Shown here in pieces: positions 55,388-63,698 of a DNA stretch of 64,000 bases (position 1 is its first letter; each line of letters starts with the position of its first letter). Source of the stretch: Amycolatopsis sp. QT-25 (GTDB taxonomy: Bacteria; Actinomycetota; Actinomycetes; Mycobacteriales; Pseudonocardiaceae); contig NZ_CP120210.1 in the NCBI RefSeq assembly GCF_029369745.1, positions 1 through 64,000 of the forward strand, given 5' to 3'. Position numbers and translations under genes: made by a program. The notes below the pieces were generated by a model. That model saw only the letters and a program-made list of their open reading frames with translations, ran no database searches and was not told the DNA's origin.

Positions 55388-56428
55388 GTGGACACGAACG
55401 ACTGGTCACCCCGCACCCTCGCCGTCGCCGCCGGACGACCGGAGGGCCCCGGCGAACCGCTGAACGTGCCGATCGTCGCGGCGAGCACCTTCGACGCCGG
55501 TGCCGACCGCGCGTATTCGCGGGAGAACGGCACCCCGACCTGGGAGGCCCTCGAAGCCGCGATCGGCGCGCTCGAAGGCGGGCACGCCACCGCGTTCGCC
55601 TCGGGGATCGCGACGCTCAGCGCCGTCACCGACACCCTGCCGGTCAGCGCGAAGGTCTGCGTCCCGACGTTCTCCTACGCGGGATCACGTGGCCTGCTCG
55701 CCCACGCGCAGCGCACCGGCCGCCTGGTGGTGACCGAGATCGCGCCGGACGACACGGCCGCCTGGGTCGAGGCCGCGGACGCAGACCTGCTCTGGCTCGA
55801 ATCGCCGACCAACCCGACGCTCGACGTCATCGACATCGAGACGATCGCCGCCGCCGCGAACGGCCTGGTCGCCGTGGACAACACGTTCGCCACCCCGCTC
55901 GGGCAGCGGCCGCTGGACCTCGGCGCCGACATCGTCGTGCACAGCGCGACGAAACTCATCGGCGGCCACAGCGATCTCCTGCTCGGCCTGACCATCGCGG
56001 CCGACGAAGGCGTCGCGAAGGACCTGCGCGACGCGCGCACCAGGATGGGCGCGACGCCGGGAGCGCTCGAAGCGTGGCTGGCCCTGCGCGGGCTGCGCAC
56101 CCTGCCGGTCCGCCTGGCCGAGCAGACGCGCACGGCCGCGCTCCTGGCGGCGCGGCTGGTCGACCACCCCGCGATCACCCGGGTGCGGTATCCCGGCACC
56201 GGCACGATGATCGCGTTCGAACTCCCCGACGCGGAGACCGCGGACAAGGTCATCGGGTCGCTGCGGCTGATCCGCGCGGCCACCAGCCTCGGCGGGGTGG
56301 AGAGCCTGGTCGAGCGCCGGGCCTGGCTGGCGGGTGACGCCCACGTGCCCGCCGGGCTCGTCCGGTTCAGCGTCGGGCTCGAAGATCCGGAAGATCTGTG
56401 GACGGATCTGGCCTCGGCACTGGGCTAG
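55388..56428 (+). CDS. Cys/Met-metabolism PLP-dependent transsulfuration enzyme
   Basis: A 346-residue fold-type I PLP enzyme of the cystathionine gamma-synthase/lyase family, slightly short for the family (about 380). SRENGTPTWEALEAAIGALE (near 38), LLWLESPTNPTLDVIDIE (near 135), the PLP Lys in VVHSATKLIGGHSD (near 197) and the C-terminal SLVERRAWLAGDAHVP...VGLEDPEDL arrangement are present. It acts in methionine/cysteine conversion; lyase versus synthase cannot be settled by eye. GTG start 24 bases after the acylase gene. Confidence 0.9.
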   Translation: MDTNDWSPRTLAVAAGRPEGPGEPLNVPIVAASTFDAGADRAYSRENGTPTWEALEAAIGALEGGHATAFASGIATLSAVTDTLPVSAKVCVPTFSYAGSRGLLAHAQRTGRLVVTEIAPDDTAAWVEAADADLLWLESPTNPTLDVIDIETIAAAANGLVAVDNTFATPLGQRPLDLGADIVVHSATKLIGGHSDLLLGLTIAADEGVAKDLRDARTRMGATPGALEAWLALRGLRTLPVRLAEQTRTAALLAARLVDHPAITRVRYPGTGTMIAFELPDAETADKVIGSLRLIRAATSLGGVESLVERRAWLAGDAHVPAGLVRFSVGLEDPEDLWTDLASALG

Positions 56429-56446
56429 CGCCTTAACCTTGACCGC

Positions 56447-56779
56447 GTGGAGGAGACGAAACCGCCAAGGCGGCTCGGTCAGTTGTTGTGGGGCCTGTTC
56501 TGGCTACTGGTGCTCGGCTTCCTCGCGATCGTCGCGGCGGGGTTGCTGGCCGAGTTCGCGGCGTCGTCCTGTCCGAGCGAGGGCACCTGGGCCTGTGACG
56601 CCGAAAACCGGACCTTCGCCACCTTCCTGCCCGCGATCGGGTTCGGCCTCGGGCTCCTGATCGCGGTCGTGGGCGGCGGCCGGGCGCTGCGGAACCGGAC
56701 GTCGCCGAAGCCTTGGCTGTTCTTCGCGGGCCTCCTCGGCGCGGCCTCCCTCGCCGTGGCCCTGTTCCTGGTGTTCTGA
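56447..56779 (+). CDS. Small membrane protein, unknown
   Basis: A 110-residue protein with three hydrophobic segments (about 15-36, 60-82 and 88-109) and a short periplasmic loop with two Cys (SSCPSEGTWACDAENRTF). GTG start 18 bases after the transsulfuration gene, so possibly co-transcribed. I recognise no family. Confidence 0.65.
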   Translation: MEETKPPRRLGQLLWGLFWLLVLGFLAIVAAGLLAEFAASSCPSEGTWACDAENRTFATFLPAIGFGLGLLIAVVGGGRALRNRTSPKPWLFFAGLLGAASLAVALFLVF

Positions 56780-57220
56780 TCGTGACCTTCGGGTTGCCGG
56801 GCGCCGACCTTCGCTTCCGACCGGTCAGTTCTTCACCAGTGAATGCTCCGAACGTGTGAACTCGTCGGTAACCTCGTCACTGTATGAGGTGGCTTCGCCC
56901 AGGAGAAACGGCATTTTCGTGGCGTGGGCAGCCCAGGAGAAAATATTTCCGCGACTCAGCCGATCCGGCCCTGCGGGTGTTAACATTCCCCCGTCGCAGC
57001 GAGGCTTTCCCGTTACCGATCGGCTTTCGGGCCCTTGTATCGGGCGAGGACATTCCCGTGTTACCGGTTTGCCCAGTGGCTCTTGTCACGGTCTATTCGC
57101 TACGGCTCACCAGCGCTCTTCCGGCAGTATCACGCTGTCACCCGAACGTGGGATTCCTTTCGGGTGGCCACGGGGTGGGGGTCACCCTGTGTTGCGATGC
57201 TTTTCCACTGGGAGATCACT
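56780..57220 (+). other. Long, AT-richer upstream region of the secreted-protein/sortase pair
   Basis: This 441-base region has no convincing gene on either strand. It is less GC-rich than average, with AAAATATTTCC near 56939 and TGTTAACATTC near 56978. It contains several short inverted segments with related GTTACCG words (near 57010 and 57058) and leads directly into the TTG-started gene at 57221. A long 5' leader with its own structure is possible. I tested it by eye against known cyclic-di-AMP and other riboswitch patterns without a match. Confidence 0.4.
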
Positions 57221-57886
57221 TTGAAGAAGACGTTGGGTCGCCTCGCGGGCGCGGTGCTGGCCGGCGGTGTCATCTCGCTGGCCGTGACGCCGGTCGCGAT
57301 GGCGCAGACCGAAACGACCACCACGCCTCCCGCGTCGTCGAGCGAGACGCCCACCGCGCCGCCTTCGCCTTCGTGGTCGGGTGGCAAGGTGACGACGACT
57401 TCGCCGGAGTCGAGCGCCCCGGCCTCGTCGTCCTCGCAGGAGCCGACGCCGACCAGCACCGGCAAGCCGACTTCCGGCAAGCCGTCGCCGACCTCCACGT
57501 CGGAGAAGCCGACCACGCCGCCGGAGGAGCCCTACGTCGACAACGTCGGTGCGGGCTACATCGGCGAGAACGGGGTCGGCGCGCTGGTCATCGCCTGCCA
57601 GTCGGGCGAGCCGTCGAACGTTTCGGCGCCGGACTTCGACACCGTGGCCAGCAACCAGGCCGAGGACGACGGTCGTTACTGGGTCTACATCGTGAAGGTG
57701 AAGAAGTCCTTCAAGGGCAACTCCAGCACCTTCACCTGGACCTGTGCCGGCAAGCCGGGCAAGGGCGACATCGAGTTCGAGGCGCCCATCGGCGGCGGCG
57801 CGGCCACTCCGGGCAAGCCGGAGAAGCAGGTCAAGTACGCCCCCAAGGGCGGCATCGAGACCGGTTTCGGCGCCACCGCGGCCTGA
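57221..57886 (+). CDS. Secreted Thr/Ser/Pro-rich protein paired with a class F sortase
   Basis: A 221-residue exported protein: a signal peptide (KKTLGRLAGAVLAGGVISLA to VAMA), a long Thr/Ser/Pro stalk (about 30-105) and a small C-terminal domain with two Cys (ALVIACQSGEP, FTWTCAGKPG). TTG 57221 is chosen because GGGAGA lies 6 bases upstream and the signal peptide starts here; ATG 57197 is the alternative. No sorting motif or C-terminal anchor is seen. The class F sortase follows after 3 bases, a recurrent pairing in actinobacteria. Confidence 0.75.
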   Translation: MKKTLGRLAGAVLAGGVISLAVTPVAMAQTETTTTPPASSSETPTAPPSPSWSGGKVTTTSPESSAPASSSSQEPTPTSTGKPTSGKPSPTSTSEKPTTPPEEPYVDNVGAGYIGENGVGALVIACQSGEPSNVSAPDFDTVASNQAEDDGRYWVYIVKVKKSFKGNSSTFTWTCAGKPGKGDIEFEAPIGGGAATPGKPEKQVKYAPKGGIETGFGATAA

Positions 57887-57889
57887 TCG

Positions 57890-58492
57890 ATGTCGACGAA
57901 GTTCCTGAGGCGGGGTGGCCGCGCGGTCGCGGCCACCCTGATCCTTTCCCTCGCACTGACCGGTTGCGGTTCCGACGACCCGGCGCCCGCGGCACAGCAG
58001 GCCCCGGCGGAATCGACCGTCCCGGTCACGAAGCCGTTCAGCGGCATCAGGCCGACGAACGTGAAGATCCCCAAGATCGGCGCGGAGTCGAACCTGATCG
58101 CCGTCGCGGTCGACAAGGACGGCAAGATGGCCGTCCCTTCGGCGAAGAAGCCGATGCAGGCCGCCTGGTACCAGCTTTCGCCGGTGCCCGGTGACGTCGG
58201 CCCGGCGATCCTGCTCGGCCACGTCGACGGCAACAAGCAGCCGGGCATCTTCTTCAAGCTGAAGGACGTCAACCCGGGTGACGAGATCCTCGTCGACCGC
58301 AGCGACGGCAAGAGCCTGAAGTTCGTGGTCGAGAAGAAGGACCAGGTCCCCAAGGACCAGTTCCCCGAGGACGCGGTCTACGGCAACACGGACAAGCCGC
58401 AGCTGCGGCTGATCACCTGTGGCGGTGTCTTCGACAAGGAAGAGCACAGCTACAAGGACAACGTGATCGTCTACGCGAACCTGGTCGCCTGA
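57890..58492 (+). CDS. Class F sortase with lipoprotein signal
   Basis: The 200-residue product has the sortase active-site His in AILLGHVDGNKQPGIF (near 107) and Cys in RLITCGGVFD (near 175), and the class F features of a short catalytic domain. The N-terminus ILSLALTGCGSDD is a lipoprotein signal with Cys25, so the enzyme is probably lipid-anchored outside the membrane instead of using a transmembrane helix. It is co-transcribed with the secreted protein upstream. Substrate and motif unknown. Confidence 0.88.
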   Translation: MSTKFLRRGGRAVAATLILSLALTGCGSDDPAPAAQQAPAESTVPVTKPFSGIRPTNVKIPKIGAESNLIAVAVDKDGKMAVPSAKKPMQAAWYQLSPVPGDVGPAILLGHVDGNKQPGIFFKLKDVNPGDEILVDRSDGKSLKFVVEKKDQVPKDQFPEDAVYGNTDKPQLRLITCGGVFDKEEHSYKDNVIVYANLVA

Positions 58493-58500
58493 CGACCGCT

Positions 58501-58547
58501 ATGAAAGGCCCCTTCATCGCAAAATTTGCGATGAAGGGGCCTTTCAT
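58501..58547. terminator. Perfect 47-base palindromic terminator
   Basis: Arms 58501-58523 and 58525-58547 are perfectly complementary (23 bp each) around a single A; the core is AAGGCCCCTTCATCGC. It lies between the converging sortase and patatin genes and would act in both directions. Confidence 0.85.
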
Positions 58548-58565
58548 CGCATCTGGCGGGCGTGC

Positions 58566-59645
58566 TCAGCCCAGCCCGGCGGCCGGGAACGGGAATCCGG
58601 CGGGAGCGGCCGCTTCAGTGTCGACCCATTTCCGCATCCCGGCGTCACAGGCCGCGTAACCCCAGTTGATCAACCGCTCCTGCAGCACTTTCGGCAGCTT
58701 GGTCAGACGCGTCGGCGTCTCCGCCAGCTTGTGCGTGAGATTCACCGGTGCGTTGAGCGAATCCTCGAGCTCGAAGTTCTCGAGGTCGACGTATGTCCCC
58801 CAGTAGGCGCCGCGGAAATCCTTCTCCACATAGGACTTGAGCAGGGCGCCGCGCCGCAGCTCGCGCACCTGGTTGTCGATCACGTCGAGGACGCGCAGGA
58901 GCTGCCGTCCCCAATCCCGGTTGACCCGCCGCATGACCTTCATCCGCTTGCCCGCGTCACTGACCAGCACCGTCGCGTGCCCTTCGACCGGGTCCAGGCC
59001 GAGGTTGTCGTACACGCCGGCGTCGCTCAGCACGATCTTGCGGTTGCGGTCGGCCGAATGCGGGTCCTGGATCACGACGGGCGAAAGCATCGGCGGGAAC
59101 GCCGAAGACGCGGCCACCGCGGTCGCGAGCGGGATGTTCCCGTGCGGCCCGTTCTGCCGGAAGAACCACCACAGGGCACCGTCCTGGAGGTTCGTCGCGG
59201 TGAAGACGAACTGCGGGCCGCCGGGGTCGATGTCTTTCAGGCAGCAGTCGCCGAACAGGTGTTTCGCGTACACCCGTGCGAGCTCCTCACCGGCGCTCCG
59301 CCAGGGGATCGCCATGGCCAGCAAGGTGACCGGGATGTCGAGCCGGGTGCGCGCGAGGTTCCGCACCGGCGCGACGACCTCGTCGTAGAAGTTGTTCGCG
59401 GCACCGTGCTCGAACTCCAGGTCCGGCCAAGCGTGCGCGAGCACACCCGCGGCGATCGAGCCGCCCGAAACGCTGGAAACCGTCGAGAGCTTCGACAGCC
59501 AGCCGAGTTCGTTGAGCCGCCACAGGGCCCCGGTGTGGAACAGCATCGCGCGGTAGCCGCCGCCGGACAGCGCGAGGCCCACACCCCGGCGGGTTGTCGA
59601 AGGCTTTTCGGTATCCCCCACCTGAGCGAGTGTAGAGGCGATCAA
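58566..59645 (-). CDS. Patatin-like phospholipase
   Basis: A 359-residue lipid acyl hydrolase with a Ser-Asp dyad: oxyanion loop LALSGGGYRAMLFHTGAL near 24-41, nucleophile Ser in SSVSGGSIAAG near 59-69, and catalytic Asp in LSDAGVYDNLG near 205. There is no signal peptide. The start is TTG 59645, overlapping the GntR gene stop by 4 bases (TTGA), so translation is coupled; GTG 59621 is an alternative. Its link with the GntR regulator suggests lipid or fatty-acid responsive control. Confidence 0.88.
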   Translation of the reverse strand: MIASTLAQVGDTEKPSTTRRGVGLALSGGGYRAMLFHTGALWRLNELGWLSKLSTVSSVSGGSIAAGVLAHAWPDLEFEHGAANNFYDEVVAPVRNLARTRLDIPVTLLAMAIPWRSAGEELARVYAKHLFGDCCLKDIDPGGPQFVFTATNLQDGALWWFFRQNGPHGNIPLATAVAASSAFPPMLSPVVIQDPHSADRNRKIVLSDAGVYDNLGLDPVEGHATVLVSDAGKRMKVMRRVNRDWGRQLLRVLDVIDNQVRELRRGALLKSYVEKDFRGAYWGTYVDLENFELEDSLNAPVNLTHKLAETPTRLTKLPKVLQERLINWGYAACDAGMRKWVDTEAAAPAGFPFPAAGLG

Positions 59646-60385
59646 GCGAGCAATGGCCGCAAGAGGCGGCGTTGCTCCTCGGGGACATACTCGGCGTAGT
59701 TGTCGTAGAGCGCCTGCTTCGCCAGCCTTGACGCACGTTCGCCGTCCGAGTCCCGGATCGCCCCCAGTACCTCTTCGTGATGCGTCAGCCAGTTGCGCAT
59801 CAAGGCCGTCCGGTCGTCGGCGTGCTCCAGCTTGTCCTCGATGAGTTCCAGCACGACACCGCGGACGACCTCGCCGCTGATCACCAGCAGCGGATTCCCG
59901 GTCGCGCGGGCGATGGCCTCGTGGAACGCGACGTCCGCGTGGGAGAACTCCGCGAAACCCTCCGTGACGCCCACGCGCATCGCCTCGAGCGCCGTGTCCA
60001 ATTCGGCGAGATGGTCCTCGGTCCTGAACTGCGCGGCGAGCAGATGTGCGGAACCGTCGAGGACCATGCGGAACTGCAACAGCTCGGAAAGGCCGAGGTG
60101 GTCGGCGCGCGCGAGCCGGTGCATCGACCGGTGCAACGCGCCGGGCGAGGCGGCCAGGACTTCGGGGCCGCGTGGATCGCCGGGCCGCGAGCGGATCATT
60201 TCCGCCGCCTGCAGCACACGCAGTGCCTCACGTACGGTCGAGCGGCCGACGTCGAACTGCACCATCAGCTCGCGTTCGCTCGGCAGCCGGTCGCCGGGTT
60301 TCATCCGGCCGCTGAACACGGCTTCCTCGATTTGGGCGACGACACGCTGGTACGCGTGGACAGGGGCGACCGGCTCGAACTCCAT
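59642..60385 (-). CDS. GntR-family regulator, FadR/FCD subfamily
   Basis: A 247-residue transcription factor: winged helix (about 10-75, with GRMKPGDRLPSERELMVQFD and GRSTVREALRVLQAA) and an all-helical FCD ligand domain (about 95-230) with metal-site residues in FHEAIARATGNPLL. FCD regulators usually respond to organic or fatty acids. It faces a peptide-type ABC transporter operon across a 60-base gap that holds a matching palindrome, and overlaps the patatin gene, so it probably controls both directions. Confidence 0.93.
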   Translation of the reverse strand: MEFEPVAPVHAYQRVVAQIEEAVFSGRMKPGDRLPSERELMVQFDVGRSTVREALRVLQAAEMIRSRPGDPRGPEVLAASPGALHRSMHRLARADHLGLSELLQFRMVLDGSAHLLAAQFRTEDHLAELDTALEAMRVGVTEGFAEFSHADVAFHEAIARATGNPLLVISGEVVRGVVLELIEDKLEHADDRTALMRNWLTHHEEVLGAIRDSDGERASRLAKQALYDNYAEYVPEEQRRLLRPLLA

Positions 60386-60411
60386 CTTGACCCTGCCGTC
60401 TCGTCTGGTTT

Positions 60412-60426
60412 ACTGGTCAGACCAGT
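60412..60426. promoter_or_regulatory. FadR-type operator
   Basis: ACTGGTCAGACCAGT is a perfect palindrome around CAG and fits the TGGTNNNACCA pattern of FCD-type GntR regulators. Half-sites recur as TCTGGT (60404) and CCGGTCAG (60430). It lies midway between the GntR gene and the ABC transporter operon. Confidence 0.7.
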
Positions 60427-60445
60427 CTACCGGTCAGGGGGCAGC

Positions 60446-61945
60446 ATGAAAGCCCTGAGGAAATCCACCGTGGCGACAGCGTTGTCAGCGCTGCTGGTGA
60501 CGTCCGGCTGCTCCGCGGGGTCGAGTGCCACTGTCGCTCGAGGCCCCGGCACGCTCGCCATCGGCTACACCGCCGAACCCGCGAACTTCGACTTCACCCG
60601 CACCGACGGCGCCGCCATCCCGCAGGCCTTGCTCTACAACGTCTACGAGGGTCTGGTGAAGCTCGACGCGGACGCGAAGATCGTGCCGCTGCTGGCCGAG
60701 TCGTGGACGGTCTCGGAAGACCGCAAGACCTATGACTTCAAGCTCCGGAAAAACGCGAAGTTCAGCAACGGCGCGCCGTTCACCGCCGAAGACGTCAAGT
60801 TCTCGCTGATGCGGGTGAAGACCGACTGGACCGTCTCGATCAAGTCCACCATGGACGTCGTCGATCGGGTCGACGTCGTCGCGCCCGACCACGCGCGGGT
60901 GGTGCTCACGAAACCCGGCAACGGCTGGCTGTTCAGCCTCACCAGCAGGCTTGGCGCGATGTTCAGCGCGGGCGGTGTCGCGGATCTGGCGAACCGGCCG
61001 ATCGGCACCGGGCCGTACACGGTGTCCTCGCGCAGGCGCGGCGATTCCATCGTGCTCAAGGAGAATCCCGCGTACTGGGGCCGGAAACCGGCGTACTCCA
61101 CGGTGGTCCTCAAGTACGTCAAGGATCCGACGGCGCTCAACAACGCCCTGCTCAGCAACGGCATCGACGTCATCTCCGCGATCACCGTGCCGGATTCGAT
61201 CCCGCAGTTCCAGAGCGACGACCGGTTCACCGTCGTCGAAGGCACGACGAACAGCGAGGTCACGCTCGCGTTCAACAACGCGCGCCCGCCGCTGAACGAC
61301 GTCCGGGTGCGACGAGCGCTGTCGTACGCGATCGATCGGAAGGCCTTGCTGGACACGGCTTGGGCCGGCCGCGGCACGCTCATCGGCAGTATGGTTCCGC
61401 CGACGGACCCCTGGTACGAGGACCTTTCGAACGCGTACCCGTTCGATCCCGCGAAAGCGAAAGCGCTGCTCGTCGAAGCGGGCCAGCCGAATCCCTCCTT
61501 GCGGTTGAGGATTCCCAACCTGCCGTACGCCGTCTCGGCCGCGCAGGTGGTGGCGTCGCAACTGGCGGACGTCGGGGTCACGGTGACGATCGAGCCGCTG
61601 GACTTCCCGGCGGTGTGGCTCAAGCAGGTCTTCACCGACCGCGACTACGACCTGTCGATCATCCAGCACGTCGAGGCACGCGACATCGTCACGTTCGGCA
61701 GGCCGAAGTACTACTGGGGTTACGACAGCGAGCCCGTCCAGCGGAACCTGGCGAAGGCCGACACCGGAACTCCTCAGGAGCAGGTGGAAGCGATGCGCCA
61801 GGTCGCTCGGCGGCTGTCCGAAGACGCCGCCGCGGACTGGCTCTTCCTGTTCCCCAACGTGATCGTGGCGAAGAACAAGGTGACCGGGTTCGTCCGCAAC
61901 CAGGTCAGCGAGTCCTTCGATCTCACGGGGTTGGCGCCGCGATGA
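60446..61945 (+). CDS. ABC transporter substrate-binding lipoprotein (family 5, peptide type)
   Basis: A 499-residue extracellular solute-binding lipoprotein. Lipobox LLVTSGCSAG with Cys22, then YNVYEGLVKLDADAKIVPLL, LRKNAKFSNGAPFTAEDVKF, NRPIGTGPYTVSS and FNNARPPLNDVRVRRALSYA, all hallmarks of the dipeptide/oligopeptide/nickel-binding family. The ATG is preceded by a G-rich site. It is the first gene of a transporter operon that overlaps the permease gene by 4 bases. The ligand is not predictable; a peptide or related compound is likely. Confidence 0.93.
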   Translation: MKALRKSTVATALSALLVTSGCSAGSSATVARGPGTLAIGYTAEPANFDFTRTDGAAIPQALLYNVYEGLVKLDADAKIVPLLAESWTVSEDRKTYDFKLRKNAKFSNGAPFTAEDVKFSLMRVKTDWTVSIKSTMDVVDRVDVVAPDHARVVLTKPGNGWLFSLTSRLGAMFSAGGVADLANRPIGTGPYTVSSRRRGDSIVLKENPAYWGRKPAYSTVVLKYVKDPTALNNALLSNGIDVISAITVPDSIPQFQSDDRFTVVEGTTNSEVTLAFNNARPPLNDVRVRRALSYAIDRKALLDTAWAGRGTLIGSMVPPTDPWYEDLSNAYPFDPAKAKALLVEAGQPNPSLRLRIPNLPYAVSAAQVVASQLADVGVTVTIEPLDFPAVWLKQVFTDRDYDLSIIQHVEARDIVTFGRPKYYWGYDSEPVQRNLAKADTGTPQEQVEAMRQVARRLSEDAAADWLFLFPNVIVAKNKVTGFVRNQVSESFDLTGLAPR

Positions 61946-62886
61946 CGGTCAAGGTGCTCCGCCGCCTGGGAATCCTCGTGGCCAGTGTGCTGGTCGCGTC
62001 CATCGTGGTGTTCCTGTTCATGGCCGTGCTGCCGGGTGATCCGGCGCAGGTCGCGCTCGGCGTCAACGCGACACCGGAACTGGTCGCGAAGACCCGCGCC
62101 GAATTCGGCGTCGACCGGCCGTTGGCGACGCAGTACTTCGACTGGATCGGCGGTGTCCTGCGAGGCGACTTCGGCCGCTCGTACGTCACGCGCGAGGAGA
62201 TCGGGCCCGCGCTGACCGACCGCCTCGGCGTGACGTTGTGGCTGGTCGGGGCCGGGATGCTGGTGGCGTTGCTGATCGCCGTCCCGGCCGGGACCTTCGC
62301 CGCGGTGCGGCATCGGAAGGCCGATGGCACCGCCGTTTCCGGGTTGTCGCAGATCGGTGTCGCGATCCCCGCGTTCCTCGCCGGCATCATCCTGGTGCAG
62401 ATCTTCGCGGTGCAGTTGCGCTGGCTGCCCTCCGGCGGCTGGACACCGCCCGTGCAGGATCCGGGTGAATTCCTCCGCGGTCTCGTTCTGCCTGCCTTGT
62501 CGCTCGGACTCGTGCAGGGCGCGGTGCTCACGCGCTACGTCCGGTCCGCGGTGCTCGACACGCTGGGCCAGGACTATCTGCGCACGGCGCGGTCCAAGGG
62601 TCTGCGGCCGTTCCAGGCGCTGTTCCGTCACGGGCTGCGCAACGCCGCCGTGCCGGTGGTGACGGTGCTCGGCCTGCAACTGTCGACCCTGCTGATCGGC
62701 GCCGTCGTCGTCGAGCGCGTCTTCGTCCTGCCGGGTCTCGGCAGCATGCTGCTCGACTCGGTGGCGTCGCGGGATCTGCTGTCCGTGCAGGGGATCGTGC
62801 TGGTCCTGGTGGTCGGCGTGCTGTTGGTGAACTTCGTGGTCGACGTCCTCTACACGGTGCTCGACCCGAGATTGCGGGGTTCCTGA
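61942..62886 (+). CDS. ABC transporter permease, DppB/OppB type
   Basis: A 314-residue permease with six membrane helices, the N-terminal FLFMAVLPGDPAQVALGVNA block typical of DppB, and the EAA-type cytoplasmic loop DYLRTARSKGLRPFQALFRH (near 211). ATG 61942 overlaps the binding-protein stop (ATGA), and its stop shares a base with the next start. Confidence 0.93.
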   Translation: MTVKVLRRLGILVASVLVASIVVFLFMAVLPGDPAQVALGVNATPELVAKTRAEFGVDRPLATQYFDWIGGVLRGDFGRSYVTREEIGPALTDRLGVTLWLVGAGMLVALLIAVPAGTFAAVRHRKADGTAVSGLSQIGVAIPAFLAGIILVQIFAVQLRWLPSGGWTPPVQDPGEFLRGLVLPALSLGLVQGAVLTRYVRSAVLDTLGQDYLRTARSKGLRPFQALFRHGLRNAAVPVVTVLGLQLSTLLIGAVVVERVFVLPGLGSMLLDSVASRDLLSVQGIVLVLVVGVLLVNFVVDVLYTVLDPRLRGS

Positions 62887-63698
62887 TGCGTAGCCGCACT
62901 CTCGTCATCGGTGGCGTCCTGGTCGCGTTGATCGTCGTCGCCGCGCTGCTTTCGTTCGTGTGGACGCCGTTCGACCCGGTGAAGGTGGACGCGGCCGGTC
63001 GGCTGCACGACTTCGGCGGCGCCAATCCGCTGGGCACGGACGGCTTCGGCCGGGACGTGCTCAGCCAGCTCATGGTCGGCGCGCGGACGACACTGTACGT
63101 CGGCGTGGTCGCGGTCGGCATCGCCGCGCTGATCGGGACACCGCTGGGCATCCTCGCCGGGATGTCGTCGCGCCGGCTCGGCGAGTTCGTCATGCGGGCC
63201 AACGATCTCGTGCTCGCGTTCCCCGCGCTGCTGCTGGCGATCATGTTCGGCGCGGTATTCGGGGCGGACACCCTGACCGCGATGGTGGCGATCGGCATCG
63301 CGACCATCCCGTCGTTCGCGCGGATCGCGCGTTCGGGCACCTTGCAGGTGATGAGCAGCGAGTTCGTGCTGGCCGCGCGGTCGGCCGGGCGCTCCCGGCC
63401 GAACATCGCGGCACGGCACGTGCTGCCGAACATCTCCGGGTTGCTGATCGTGCAGGCGTCGGTGTCGTTCGCGATCGCCGTGCTCGCGGAAGCGGCGTTG
63501 TCGTTCCTCGGGTTCGGCACACGGCCGCCGACGCCGTCGTGGGGCCGGATGCTGCAGGAATCGCAGATGTTCCTGACCCTGCACCCACGGCTCGCGCTCG
63601 TGCCCGGCGTCGCGATCGCTCTCGCCGTCCTCGGCTTCAACCTGCTCGGCGACGGCCTCCGCGATCGTCTCGATCCCCGATTGGCGGTGCGGCCATGA
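62886..63698 (+). CDS. ABC transporter permease, DppC/OppC type
   Basis: A 270-residue permease. The N-terminal helix is followed by the conserved GANPLGTDGFGRDVLSQLM segment (near 43-61) and the EAA-type loop FVLAARSAGRSRPNIAARHV (near 160). It pairs with the DppB-type permease to form the channel. Start ATG overlaps the previous stop; its stop overlaps the next gene. Confidence 0.93.
   Translation: MRSRTLVIGGVLVALIVVAALLSFVWTPFDPVKVDAAGRLHDFGGANPLGTDGFGRDVLSQLMVGARTTLYVGVVAVGIAALIGTPLGILAGMSSRRLGEFVMRANDLVLAFPALLLAIMFGAVFGADTLTAMVAIGIATIPSFARIARSGTLQVMSSEFVLAARSAGRSRPNIAARHVLPNISGLLIVQASVSFAIAVLAEAALSFLGFGTRPPTPSWGRMLQESQMFLTLHPRLALVPGVAIALAVLGFNLLGDGLRDRLDPRLAVRP

Noticed and set aside
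56780..57220. Possible cyclic-di-AMP (ydaO) or other known riboswitch
   Set aside because: I could not find the conserved sequence blocks of these classes; only an unspecific long leader can be claimed.
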